NCBI GenBank assembly: GCA_041920465.1 | Contig: JBHGXW010000009.1 | Location: 78,344-142,343 of the forward strand | DNA from: Brevibacillus_H sp041920465 | Lineage (GTDB): Bacteria; Bacillota; Bacilli; Brevibacillales; Brevibacillaceae | Length of the DNA stretch: 64,000 bases | Reading direction: 5' to 3' | Shown: one piece after another, positions 16,731-25,039 of the stretch | How the letters are laid out: each line of letters begins with the position of its first letter | Position numbering within the stretch: the first letter of the stretch is position 1 | The notes under the pieces: model-generated | What the model was told of the DNA's origin: nothing | Seen by the model: the letters and a program-made list of their open reading frames with translations, nothing else | Database searches by the model: none | Program-made: the position numbers and the translations under genes

Positions 16731-17789
16731 CTAAGGCTTGTATATCTGATCGAATATACCGCCGTCGGCAAAATGTGTCTTCTGGGCTTCTTGCCAGTTG
16801 CCTGCTACCTCTTGAATGGTAAACAGCTCAAGCTTCGGGAATTGTCCGGCATATTTGTCGGCTACCGATTTTGACCGCGGACGGAAGTAATGTTTGGCTG
16901 CGATCTCCTGTCCCTGATCGGTATACAAGTACTTCAGATATGCTTCCGCCACTTCCCGGGTTCCGTGTTTATCCACGTATTTATCAACCACGGTTACAGG
17001 CGGTTCCGCCAAGATGCTCGTGGAAGGCACCACAATTTCCGTTTTATCCTTGCCCAGAGTGTTAACGGTCAGAAGGGCTTCATTCTCCCAAGCGAGCAAG
17101 ACATCGCCAATTTCCCGTTCGACAAATGTGGTGGTGGCCCCCCGTGCTCCAGAGTCAAGTACAGGTACATGCTTATACAAATCTTGAATAAATAATCTGG
17201 CTTTCTCTTTGTCACCGTTTGACTGTTTCAACGCATACCCCCAAGCAGCCAGATAGTTCCATCTCGCGCCGCCCGATGTTTTCGGATTAGGCGTAATCAC
17301 TTGTACACCCGGTTTCACCAAATCGCCCCAGTCTTTAATTCCTTTGGGGTTTCCTTTGCGAACCACAAATACGATCGTGGAGGTGTAAGGAGAGCTATCG
17401 TTCGGAAGCCGCTTTTGCCAATCTGCAGGAATCATTTGTTTTTCGGAAAGAGCGTCGATGTCATAAGCCAAGGCGAGTGTCACTACGTCAGCTTGTAATC
17501 CGTCCTGAACCGAACGGGACTGTTTCCCCGATCCGCCGTGAGATTGCCTGATGGTCACGGATTGACCCGTTTTTTCCTTCCAGTAGGCAGCGAAGCTTTG
17601 GTTATACTCTTGATAAAACTCTCGTGTCGGGTCATACGATACATTAAGCAGGGTAACCTCTGCCGGTTTGGATGCACCGTTGGGTTGGCTGTTTGCCGTA
17701 TTCCCTGCAGATTCGCCGCCGCACCCGACCAGAACCAAAAGTAAGCTTGCCGCCGTTATTCCTTGTAACCACCCTTTGATCTTTTTCAC
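16731..17789 (-). CDS. Sulfate-binding lipoprotein
   Basis: A 352-residue solute-binding protein of the sulfate/thiosulfate family. The lipobox LLVLVGC places the mature cysteine near residue 23, anchoring it outside the membrane. Motifs NVSYDPTREFYQEYN and SHGGSGKQSRSV near the start and GGARWNYLAAWGYAL and GDVLLAWENEA later match Sbp/CysP ligand-binding segments. The start is GTG at 17789 with AGGGGAGAG upstream. It supplies sulfate to CysTWA. Confidence 0.92.
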   Translation of the reverse strand: MKKIKGWLQGITAASLLLVLVGCGGESAGNTANSQPNGASKPAEVTLLNVSYDPTREFYQEYNQSFAAYWKEKTGQSVTIRQSHGGSGKQSRSVQDGLQADVVTLALAYDIDALSEKQMIPADWQKRLPNDSSPYTSTIVFVVRKGNPKGIKDWGDLVKPGVQVITPNPKTSGGARWNYLAAWGYALKQSNGDKEKARLFIQDLYKHVPVLDSGARGATTTFVEREIGDVLLAWENEALLTVNTLGKDKTEIVVPSTSILAEPPVTVVDKYVDKHGTREVAEAYLKYLYTDQGQEIAAKHYFRPRSKSVADKYAGQFPKLELFTIQEVAGNWQEAQKTHFADGGIFDQIYKP

Positions 17790-17856
17790 AGTTGTTTCTC
17801 TCCCCTATGTTTTTTTCACGAGTCCCACCCGGGTCCCCAAACTTCCCTATATGAAG

Positions 17857-17907
17857 CAAAAAAGCTCCCAAATCCCGCATGAACCATGCAAGTCGCCAGG
17901 AGCCTTC
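17857..17907 (-). terminator. Terminator or attenuator between yezD and the sulfate genes
   Basis: On the minus strand AAGGCTCC pairs with GGAGCTTTT, enclosing a small GCATG/CATGC hairpin, and a T-run follows. It sits just after the yezD-like gene and about 70 bases before the binding-protein gene, with no obvious new promoter between. It may reduce read-through from the regulator into the transport genes. Confidence 0.65.
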
Positions 17908-17935
17908 GGTGGTCCGATCGGCCTAAACGATATTC

Positions 17936-18124
17936 TTATTTTTTCGGAGGAGTTGGCTTACTATCGCTCTTCTCAAGAGGAAACCGTTGTTTTTCTACTC
18001 GTTCGATCTGAGTAATCTGAGAATCATGCACGACAATTTGCACGGAACCGTACTCCAAACCCTCCAGTGCGCGAAGTATTCTTTGCACCCATTGATCATT
18101 TGCGGAAAAGTGTGCACCCGACAT
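17936..18124 (-). CDS. YezD family small protein (DUF2292)
   Basis: A 62-residue protein. The core WVQRILRALEGLEYGSVQIVVHDSQITQIERVEK matches the small YezD family often found with sulfur-assimilation genes. AAGGAGGAGC precedes the ATG. It lies between the Rrf2 regulator and the sulfate transport genes on the same strand. Its biochemical role is unknown; context suggests a part in cysteine or sulfate metabolism. Confidence 0.8.
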   Translation of the reverse strand: MSGAHFSANDQWVQRILRALEGLEYGSVQIVVHDSQITQIERVEKQRFPLEKSDSKPTPPKK

Positions 18125-18137
18125 AGATGGCTCCTCC

Positions 18138-18557
18138 TTACCTCATAGAAATTCTTCTCTGTAACAAGTCCTCTAAGGTGGTTTGATCAAGTACATGGGC
18201 AACTGTATCGCGTACCAATGTCCAGAGAGGCTTCAACAGACAGCCCGCTTCCAATTGACATGGTTCGTAAGCGGTAATGCTGGCACAACCCATCGGTGCC
18301 AAAGGACCTTCCAGTCTGCGGATGACTTCGCCAATGTTGATCTCTGATGGATGGGCTCGAAGGGAGTAACCGCCCTTTGCCCCTCTTTTGCTTTTCACAT
18401 GGCCATTCATTTTAAGCTGCAATAAGATTTGTTCGAGATAGCTGATCGGAACCAGTGTTTTCTCTGCAATTTCCGAGATGGACAGCACATTGCCGGCGTG
18501 CTGGCCCAGGAACAGCAGAGCTCGCAAAGCGTATTCACCTTTACTGGATACCTTCAC
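18138..18557 (-). CDS. Rrf2 family regulator with three conserved cysteines
   Basis: A 139-residue Rrf2 family winged-helix regulator: MKVSSKGEYALRALLFL at the start and SYLEQILLQLKMNGHVKSKRG as recognition region. Cysteines at about 91, 100 and 106 (C-X8-C-X5-C) match the iron-sulfur ligand pattern of IscR/NsrR-type members; Bacillus CymR lacks such a cluster. It heads the yezD/sulfate-uptake unit, so it probably controls cysteine or sulfur metabolism and its own promoter, where a GGAATT-containing palindrome is seen. CymR-like or IscR-like function cannot be told apart from sequence alone. Confidence 0.85.
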   Translation of the reverse strand: MKVSSKGEYALRALLFLGQHAGNVLSISEIAEKTLVPISYLEQILLQLKMNGHVKSKRGAKGGYSLRAHPSEINIGEVIRRLEGPLAPMGCASITAYEPCQLEAGCLLKPLWTLVRDTVAHVLDQTTLEDLLQRRISMR

Positions 18558-18635
18558 ACGGCTCCCCCCTATCCCGATAATCTTGAGTAATTTAGTCGAG
18601 ATTAATTCAGAAAAAATATTCAGAACCTTGTTTAG

Positions 18636-18664
18636 AGTTTAATCCGACAATTCCGAGTTGTCAA
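18636..18664 (-). promoter_or_regulatory. Promoter and palindromic operator of the Rrf2-sulfate unit
   Basis: On the minus strand TTGACA and TAAACT are separated by 17 bases, a good sigma-A promoter. The dyad GACAA-N7-TTGTC overlaps the -35 box and spacer and contains GGAATT, the core of CymR-type sites. This suggests autoregulation by the Rrf2 protein. Confidence 0.65.
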
Positions 18665-18732
18665 GTATGATTTATACATCCGCATTTGCCCCAATGAACA
18701 CTTTATCGTATGCTTTTCGGTCTTTGGCTGTG

Positions 18733-18768
18733 CAAAAACCCACCCGGCTATACCTAGCGAGTGGGTCC
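18733..18768 (-). terminator. Terminator overlapping the stop codon of the transglutaminase-like gene
   Basis: The minus-strand hairpin ACCCAC...GTGGGT with inner GCTA/TAGC is followed by TTTTTGC. The stop codon lies inside the hairpin. Confidence 0.75.
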
Positions 18769-20943
18769 TTTCAGTTGCTTTACCAATCGGGTCACAATGT
18801 GAATGGCGTTTTTCCGTAGCTCCTCTTCCGCTTCCCGCCTACCGTAAACCATCTCTTCAAACAATCTGGTCACCTGTCGGATGTCGTCCTTCTCGTCATA
18901 GCTTAGCTCCAGCCGGTCAATATACTCGCGAACCGTTTCATGCGCCGACCTGGGGGAATAATCCCGTCCCAAAATTCCTAACAGCGCCAAATACTGCTCA
19001 CGAAACGGCATTTGTTTCTGGAGCAAAAGCACCTCATTTTTCAGCATCCATCTTCGCACACGGAAACGTCGGGACCACAGGGCATATCCTAGAATCCCCA
19101 GCAAAATGGCAGCCATCAGATAGCCCCAGGGAACTGCCGATTCCGTGTCGGGTTCTGCTTCCTTCTCTTTCAGTGCCTGCTTCGGGATGTCGGCGCTGGC
19201 AGGAGACGAGGAAACAGGGACAGCATGCTTTACGGCTGATTGAGCTGTCTTTAACTGCACAGGTGACGTAAACGTAGGAGTAGGTTCAAACGGAATCCAG
19301 CCATAATGGGGAAAATAGACTTCCGCCCACGAATGGGTGTCTTTGTTGCGGATCTCCATAATGTAGTTTCCGCTTGCATCCATCCCGGACTGTTTGCCGG
19401 GAGCAAATCCCTTTGCCCAGCGTGCCGGAATCCCGATCGAGCGAAGCATGACGACCATAGACGTAGAAAAGTGGTCACAGTACCCGCGCATATCCTCAAA
19501 CAGGAATTGATCGACGAAATCGCGGCCCGGCTCTACCGGCGGGACATTCATCCGCTCATATTTATACTTGCCGCTGTCGTGGAGATATTGAAGAATGGCC
19601 TGCACCTTGGCGTACTCATTGGGTGATTGAGAAGTAATCTTCTTAGCCAGCTGCTTCACTCTTGACGGCAGATTTTTGGGGAGCTGCAAATAGTACTGCT
19701 TGATCTCATCGGGGTAATCGTTAGTGACAGCAAGCATTTTTTTCTCATCCAGCAACGGGACATCCGAGATCAGCGAATACTCACTCATTTTCAGATAGAT
19801 GCTGCCCGGCTCTTTGTACACCTCGTCTTGGTGAAATACGTCATACACCCCGTCGCGGGTCTGAATATACCCCCCATCCGGCTCGTACATAACCGTCATC
19901 GTTTGGGGAATGTAATGGGTCAGTTGTTTTAATTGTCCGGGATAAAACAGCTGCGGGTAGCGATATTGGTCGCTGAACTGAAGGGTTGCCTGTACTTCCT
20001 TTACCGCTGCTCCGTCATAAAAGAACGAAGGCCACTTATACCGGTAGGGCGTAAGTACAGGCTGCATTTTCTGTTCCCGTTTCGTCCAGCCGATCCCGGT
20101 ATAGGTATCCTTGGTGTCTCCGCGCCAATAGAACTTGTCACTTGTCACGGCAGTAAATACCAGTTCTTCATCATCAATCAAAGGCCCGCCCAATCTCTCG
20201 TCGTTGTTGGTATAACTGACGGTTCTGACGATTGGCTGTACCTTGGCTGCCTCGGTACTCGTTTTCCTGGTGAAATAGGCAACGGGATCAGGCCAGCTTG
20301 GTCCGTATTTGGGGGCGAAAAACGCAATTCCTACCATGATTCCAACCATGCCAAGCGATACCAAAACCGGTTTCCACCTTGCCCATTTCCTGGCATCCAG
20401 CCAATAACTTGCTTGCTGAAGCCGATGCAGTTCCAGAGCAGCCAGCATGACGAAGCCCGTAAAGAGCAATCGAACCATCGCGGTTTTGGCGTCATAGAGT
20501 TGAAAGCTGTCCAAAATGGATAAATACGCTCCGGTCAACAGGACAAAACGGATTCCCCATCCTTTCTTCACAACCAGAAAGCGTAACAAGGGAACGATCA
20601 GGACAAGGCCGATACCCGTCCAAAAGAAAACCGTAGACGGCCTGACCTCCTGCCATTCCTGCCAGTACATATGATAGAAGTCCGAACGAAGCAGACTGAT
20701 AAGCTTCATCATCCATTCCACCGAAAGTAACGGCTCTTGAAAAAAGAGTCTATTTACCAAAATCATCAGACCAGTGAGATAAAGGAAAAAGGAATAGCGG
20801 GGGCTTTTTATCGCCAGCTCTGCCACATACATGGAAAGCAAACAGAACGTCCATGTAGGCAGCAAACGCAAGCCTGTCATTTGATCCAAAGGAATAAGCC
20901 ATTCACGAAGAAGCACGAGCAAACAAAACAGTACAAATTTCAC
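18754..20943 (-). CDS. Membrane transglutaminase-like protein with DUF4129 (YebA/TgpA type)
   Basis: About 729 residues. Seven or so membrane segments lie in the first 215 residues, then an extracytoplasmic transglutaminase-like core: Cys in RGYCDHFSTSMVVML, His in DTHSWAEVYFPHYGWIPFEPT and the following Asp/Pro region, a papain-like triad. One membrane segment follows near 600 and a cytoplasmic DUF4129 tail ends the protein. GTG at 20943 was chosen because AAGGAGG lies six bases upstream and the protein then begins directly with the first membrane helix. This family usually follows MoxR and DUF58 genes; here it stands 16 kb away from that pair. Substrate unknown. Confidence 0.88.
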   Translation of the reverse strand: MKFVLFCLLVLLREWLIPLDQMTGLRLLPTWTFCLLSMYVAELAIKSPRYSFFLYLTGLMILVNRLFFQEPLLSVEWMMKLISLLRSDFYHMYWQEWQEVRPSTVFFWTGIGLVLIVPLLRFLVVKKGWGIRFVLLTGAYLSILDSFQLYDAKTAMVRLLFTGFVMLAALELHRLQQASYWLDARKWARWKPVLVSLGMVGIMVGIAFFAPKYGPSWPDPVAYFTRKTSTEAAKVQPIVRTVSYTNNDERLGGPLIDDEELVFTAVTSDKFYWRGDTKDTYTGIGWTKREQKMQPVLTPYRYKWPSFFYDGAAVKEVQATLQFSDQYRYPQLFYPGQLKQLTHYIPQTMTVMYEPDGGYIQTRDGVYDVFHQDEVYKEPGSIYLKMSEYSLISDVPLLDEKKMLAVTNDYPDEIKQYYLQLPKNLPSRVKQLAKKITSQSPNEYAKVQAILQYLHDSGKYKYERMNVPPVEPGRDFVDQFLFEDMRGYCDHFSTSMVVMLRSIGIPARWAKGFAPGKQSGMDASGNYIMEIRNKDTHSWAEVYFPHYGWIPFEPTPTFTSPVQLKTAQSAVKHAVPVSSSPASADIPKQALKEKEAEPDTESAVPWGYLMAAILLGILGYALWSRRFRVRRWMLKNEVLLLQKQMPFREQYLALLGILGRDYSPRSAHETVREYIDRLELSYDEKDDIRQVTRLFEEMVYGRREAEEELRKNAIHIVTRLVKQLKGPTR

Positions 20944-21029
20944 GTAGGCCTCCTTGACAAGACGGACCTGCGTCCTTTTTCTTTCATTATAAAACAAGTT
21001 CATGACAACGATATTGTAACGTCCGGAAA

Positions 21030-21065
21030 AGAAAAAGAACAACAAGAAAAATCCCCCTGTTGTTC
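21030..21065 (-). terminator. Terminator after the azoreductase gene
   Basis: On the minus strand GAACAACA and TGTTGTTC form the stem, followed by a TTTTTCTTTT tract. Confidence 0.8.
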
Positions 21066-21077
21066 TTGTCTCGATAC

Positions 21078-21734
21078 CTATACTCGAACCGCGCTTTGCG
21101 CAAATTTTTGAGCCACAGTTTTGGCTTGTGCAATCGCCTTGGCCTTGATGTTCTCCGCTTCATTGGGCATGGCGGCCATTCCTTCTACCCAGATGGTTTC
21201 CACGTCGGTAATGCCGATGAAATTCATGATCGTCTTCCAATATCGGTTGCCAAACTCAACATTTTGCCCGGAACCTTGCGAGTAAACGCCGCCGCTTGCC
21301 TGAATATGAACGGCTTTTTTGTTCTGCAAAAGGCCGACTGGTCCTTCGGCAGTATACTGAAATGTTTTGCCGGCGATACAAATGGTGTCGATATAAGCTT
21401 TTACCCGAGGCGGAAAGCTGAAATTCCAAAGCGGAGTAACAAATACGTACTTGTCAGCCTGAATAAATTGATCCGTTAATTCGCTGATTCTGGACACTTT
21501 GCTTTTCTCTTCGGGCGCGAGGTGCTGCAACGCTGAACCCTGCTGCAATTTCCCCCAGCCGCTGAAAACATCGGCGTCAATTTCCGGTATATTCATTTTA
21601 TAGAGATCCAATTCCACGATTTCATCAGTCGGGCTTGCTTGGCGATAAGCGTTAATAAATTCCCGCCCAACCGTTAACGAGAAGGATTCACTTTCCGGTT
21701 TGGGATTTGCCGTGATGTATAATACTTTGCCCAT
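21078..21734 (-). CDS. azoR: FMN-dependent NADH-azoreductase
   Basis: A 218-residue flavodoxin-fold quinone/azo reductase that uses NADH and FMN for two-electron reduction of quinones and azo compounds. Visible are the phosphate loop region ITANPKPESESFSLTVG near residue 8, TPLWNFSFPPRVKAYID around residue 100, and HIQASGGVYSQG near 145, all typical of AzoR. It is cytoplasmic. It is followed by its own terminator and is probably a single gene; quinone stress protection is the usual role. Confidence 0.92.
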   Translation of the reverse strand: MGKVLYITANPKPESESFSLTVGREFINAYRQASPTDEIVELDLYKMNIPEIDADVFSGWGKLQQGSALQHLAPEEKSKVSRISELTDQFIQADKYVFVTPLWNFSFPPRVKAYIDTICIAGKTFQYTAEGPVGLLQNKKAVHIQASGGVYSQGSGQNVEFGNRYWKTIMNFIGITDVETIWVEGMAAMPNEAENIKAKAIAQAKTVAQKFAQSAVRV

Positions 21735-21830
21735 GCTGATCTTCCCTTCCTTAAGTGGTTCTTCCCTATTTTGATTTTTTACGGATAAACTATACCGGAT
21801 CCGACGTGGAATTTATTTCTCTCTTCATTC

Positions 21831-22031
21831 TTACACCACGTCATATCCTTGGTCTTCAATTGCCGCTTTTACTGCATCCAATGAGACTTTGTTCTCATCG
21901 AACTCTACGATGACCGTCTTATTCGCCAGATCCACTTTGCCGTTGGCTCCCAGGTTTTTGAGCGTGGTTTCGATTGTGTTGACACAATGTCCGCAAGACA
22001 TACCTTCTACTTTCAATACTGTTTTTTGCAT
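21831..22031 (-). CDS. copZ: Copper chaperone CopZ
   Basis: A 66-residue heavy-metal-associated domain with the GMSCGHC copper-binding loop at about residues 11-17. It carries Cu(I) in the cytoplasm and hands it to the CopA ATPase encoded just upstream. ATG at 22031 follows GGAGG; a longer in-frame start runs into the intergenic hairpin. Last gene of the csoR-copA-copZ group. Confidence 0.93.
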   Translation of the reverse strand: MQKTVLKVEGMSCGHCVNTIETTLKNLGANGKVDLANKTVIVEFDENKVSLDAVKAAIEDQGYDVV

Positions 22032-22081
22032 GTTACATACCTCCATTTTAAATAAATGATTCCTTCTTTTATAAGTTGGGG

Positions 22082-22118
22082 GCCCCGCTCGGCACAGCGA
22101 TAGCTTACGCCGAGTGGG
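22082..22118. other. Intercistronic hairpin between copA and copZ
   Basis: CCCACTCGGC pairs imperfectly with GCCGAGCGGG. No T-run follows, so it is more likely an mRNA stability or processing element than a terminator. Confidence 0.45.
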
Positions 22119-22122
22119 TTTG

Positions 22123-24327
22123 TTATAGCTTGACTCTTTGTAACCGAAGCGCATTCAGTACCACAGATACCGAGCTTAAGGCCATCGCAGATCCGGCAAC
22201 CCATGGAGCCAGAAGACCTGCCGCCGCAATCGGAATTCCCAAAGTATTATAGGCCAAGGCCCAGAAAAGATTTTGCTTGATATTGCTCATGGTTTTTCTG
22301 CTCATCTCAATGGCGTCCGGAATGCTGTTCAGGTCGCCCCTCATCAAAGTGACGTCTGCCGCTTCCATCGCCACATCGGTACCTGTTCCAATCGCAATCC
22401 CGATGTCAGCCGTTGCTAATGCCGGTGCATCGTTGATACCGTCTCCCACCATCGCGACCATTTTTCCTTCCGCTTGCAGCTTTTTCACTTCGTCTGCCTT
22501 ACCCTCAGGGAGTACCTCGGCCCGGACGTGTTCGATGCCGACCGACTTGGCAATCGCCTGGGCCGTCCGCTCGTTATCTCCGGTGATCATAATGACTTGA
22601 ATGCCTAGTTGCTTCAAGCGGGCAATCGCTGCATGGGAAGATTCTTTGATCGTATCGGCTACCGCGACCAATCCGGCATACTTACGGTCAATCGCTACCA
22701 GCATCGCCGTTTTGCCCTCCGACTCCAGTCTGCTCATCGTATCAAAAGCATGGCCTGCTTCCACTTCATACTTGGCCATCAGCTTTCTGGTTCCGATCAG
22801 CACTTCCCGGTCATCTACGACCGCACGGACACCATAGCCCGGGATCGCTTCGAACTGACTGGTGCTTGGCAGTGAGATGCCTTTCGCCGCAATTCCTTCC
22901 ACAATCGCTTCCGCCAATGGGTGTTCGGAGTTTTTCTCGGCAGCTCCAACTGCTTGCAAGAAAAGGGTTTCGTCACCTTCTGCCACAATAGCATCGGTTA
23001 ATTCCGGTTTGCCTTTGGTTATTGTACCTGTTTTGTCCAGGAGAATGGCATTAATTTTATGAGTTGCCTCTAAATGTTCACCTCCTTTAAACAAAATCCC
23101 CAATTCTGCAGCCCGGCCGGAACCAGCCATGATCGAAGTCGGTGTGGCCAAGCCAAGCGCACATGGGCAAGCGATAACCAAAACGGCGATCAGTTTTTCC
23201 AGGGCATTGGCGAAGTCGCCCGGAGCCACCCAGAAATACCAGATCAGGAAGGTAACAACGGCAATTCCCACAACAATCGGAACAAAAATTCCGGAGATCA
23301 CATCGGCAACGCGTTGAATCTCTGCTTTGGAGCCTTGGGCCTCTTCCACAACCCTGATAATTTGGGCCAAAGCAGTTTCTTTGCCAACTTTGGTCGCTTT
23401 TATCCTGAGAACGCCATTCTTATTGATCGTTGCCCCGATCACCAGATCTCCCGGGTTCTTGTCAACCGGAATGCTCTCCCCGGTAATCATCGATTCATCT
23501 ACTGCGGAGCGTCCTTCCAATACCTCACCGTCTACCGGAACTTTTTCTCCCGGTTTCACAATCACGATGTCGCCTGCAGCCACTTCTTCTACCGGCACTG
23601 TCATTTCTGCTCCATCGCGAATAACGGTAGCAGTTTTTGCTTGCAGACCCATCAGCTTTTTGATCGCTTCCGACGTTCTGCCTTTGGCCAATGCCTCGAA
23701 CAGTTTGCCAAGTATAATCAAGGTAATTAAAATGGCACTGGTCTCATAGTACATTTCCACTTGATGGTACCCTTGACCGAAGCTTTTGAAGGTCAGATAG
23801 AGACTGTAAAAGAAGGCAGCGGAAGTACCGAGCGACACCAGAACATCCATATTGGCGCTTTTGTTGCGAAGCGCTTTGTATGCCCCGACATAAAACTGCC
23901 AGCCGATGATAAATTGAACCGGTGTAGCCAAAGCAAGCTGGAACCACGGATTCATGAACATGTCTGGAATCCGGATAAATGAAGTCCAGGAGAAGTGTCC
24001 GACCATCGACCACAACAGAGGAAACGAGAGAATCGCCGATGAAAGGAATTTTTGCTTTTGTCGATTGATCTCTTGCTGCCTATGGTCAGCTGTGCCCTCT
24101 TTTTGCTCCTCTTTCAAAGCGGCTTTATACCCCAGCTGCTCCACTTTGCGTATCATGTCCGCTTCAGAAACCTCGCTTGGCGAATATTCCACACTTGCCG
24201 ATTCCAACGCGAAATTCACATTGGCACGCACTACACCCGGCAGTTTGTTTAGCCCTTTTTCAATCCGGTTGGCGCAGGCGGCGCAGGTCATTCCCGTAAT
24301 CTGCAAGGTTGATTGTTTGGTGCCCAT
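22123..24327 (-). CDS. copA: Copper-exporting P1B-type ATPase CopA
   Basis: A 734-residue Cu(I) efflux ATPase with one N-terminal metal-binding domain (GMTCAAC), eight membrane helices, the membrane CPC motif in VIACPCALGLATP, the phosphorylation motif DKTGTITKG, HPLAEAIVE in the nucleotide domain and MVGDGINDAPALATAD in the hinge. Bacillus CopA often has two metal-binding domains; this one has a single domain. ATG at 24327 follows GAGGTGA. A perfect palindrome lies 22 bases upstream of the start, suggesting CsoR control. Confidence 0.96.
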   Translation of the reverse strand: MGTKQSTLQITGMTCAACANRIEKGLNKLPGVVRANVNFALESASVEYSPSEVSEADMIRKVEQLGYKAALKEEQKEGTADHRQQEINRQKQKFLSSAILSFPLLWSMVGHFSWTSFIRIPDMFMNPWFQLALATPVQFIIGWQFYVGAYKALRNKSANMDVLVSLGTSAAFFYSLYLTFKSFGQGYHQVEMYYETSAILITLIILGKLFEALAKGRTSEAIKKLMGLQAKTATVIRDGAEMTVPVEEVAAGDIVIVKPGEKVPVDGEVLEGRSAVDESMITGESIPVDKNPGDLVIGATINKNGVLRIKATKVGKETALAQIIRVVEEAQGSKAEIQRVADVISGIFVPIVVGIAVVTFLIWYFWVAPGDFANALEKLIAVLVIACPCALGLATPTSIMAGSGRAAELGILFKGGEHLEATHKINAILLDKTGTITKGKPELTDAIVAEGDETLFLQAVGAAEKNSEHPLAEAIVEGIAAKGISLPSTSQFEAIPGYGVRAVVDDREVLIGTRKLMAKYEVEAGHAFDTMSRLESEGKTAMLVAIDRKYAGLVAVADTIKESSHAAIARLKQLGIQVIMITGDNERTAQAIAKSVGIEHVRAEVLPEGKADEVKKLQAEGKMVAMVGDGINDAPALATADIGIAIGTGTDVAMEAADVTLMRGDLNSIPDAIEMSRKTMSNIKQNLFWALAYNTLGIPIAAAGLLAPWVAGSAMALSSVSVVLNALRLQRVKL

Positions 24328-24348
24328 CTCATTCACCTCGATTATATT

Positions 24349-24368
24349 TACTATACCTATGTATAGTA
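24349..24368. promoter_or_regulatory. Palindromic operator upstream of copA
   Basis: The perfect inverted repeat TACTATAC-N4-GTATAGTA lies directly before copA. CsoR binds GTA-rich dyads of this length, and csoR is adjacent. Confidence 0.7.
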
Positions 24369-24427
24369 TATGATTTCCAAAAAAGAGAAGCATAACTGCC
24401 TAAAAAGGCTTATTTCATTATAGAAGC

Positions 24428-24751
24428 TTATTTTATCAGTTTATTTATCGTGGTCAGAAGTTCATCCAACACTTCGTTGTCTCCCGCTTGAATTCGTTCG
24501 ATGACGCAGCTTTTCATATGGCTTTCCAATAACAGCTTGCCTACCGAATTGAGGGCTGATTGGATCGCCGCAATTTGATTCAAGATGTCATCGCAGTAAA
24601 CATTTTTCTCGATCATGCCTTTTACTCCGCGGATTTGTCCCTCAATGCGGTTCAGCCTCGAAGTCAGGTTCGCTTTTAATTTATCGGAATGATGGCTTTG
24701 TCTCTCGGAAGTATGACAGCTATGATTGTCAGCAGGTTGGGTCTGTTCCAT
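24428..24751 (-). CDS. csoR: Copper-sensing repressor CsoR
   Basis: A 107-residue all-helical repressor. RLNRIEGQIRGVKGMIE is the family signature, and the Cu(I) ligands Cys (VYCDDIL), His and Cys (ESHMKSC) are present at about residues 53, 78 and 82. The N-terminal tail is His/Cys-rich (NHSCHTSERQSHHSD), which may add metal sites. AAAAGGAGG precedes the ATG. It represses copper efflux genes and releases DNA when Cu(I) binds. Confidence 0.94.
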   Translation of the reverse strand: MEQTQPADNHSCHTSERQSHHSDKLKANLTSRLNRIEGQIRGVKGMIEKNVYCDDILNQIAAIQSALNSVGKLLLESHMKSCVIERIQAGDNEVLDELLTTINKLIK

Positions 24752-24777
24752 ATCGCTAACCTCCTTTTGTAATTTAT

Positions 24778-24801
24778 AATACTATACCCCCGGAGTGTAT
24801 T
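24778..24801. promoter_or_regulatory. CsoR-type site upstream of csoR
   Basis: TACTATACCCCCGGAGTGTATT shares the TACTATAC half-site with the copA operator and has the C/G-rich centre of known CsoR boxes. Autoregulation is likely. Confidence 0.6.
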
Positions 24802-24841
24802 CAAGCGGCTTTTTCATGAATTTTATCCCGCTTTGTGCATA

Positions 24842-25039
24842 TTACTCTTTACTGCGGTGATCGATCAGAATAATCATGCCGTTTTTCAACTCGTGGGCTG
24901 CGGCATCCATGATTTTTTCCAAAGAAGTGGCAATGGCAATCTGTTCTTCCCGACTTTGCGTAATAAAAATGGGTGCTCCCCCCGCAATCATTTTTCCCTC
25001 CGTTACCACAACCGCTACAATTTTGGACATCTGGCTCAA
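24842..25039 (-). CDS. Small partner of YIEGIA protein (capping complex subunit)
   Basis: A 65-residue protein (MSQMSKIVAVVVTEGKMIAGG at the start). It matches the small proteins annotated as the capping complex subunit for YIEGIA. Its ATG overlaps the stop of the upstream YIEGIA gene by four bases, so the two are translationally coupled. Function is not established. Confidence 0.75.
   Translation of the reverse strand: MSQMSKIVAVVVTEGKMIAGGAPIFITQSREEQIAIATSLEKIMDAAAHELKNGMIILIDHRSKE

Noticed and set aside
17790..17935. SAM (S-box) or other riboswitch before the sulfate genes
   Set aside because: The conserved S-box core is not found; only a simple terminator hairpin is visible.
19933..20523. 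196-codon plus-strand frame
   Set aside because: Shadow of the transglutaminase-like gene; no family resemblance.
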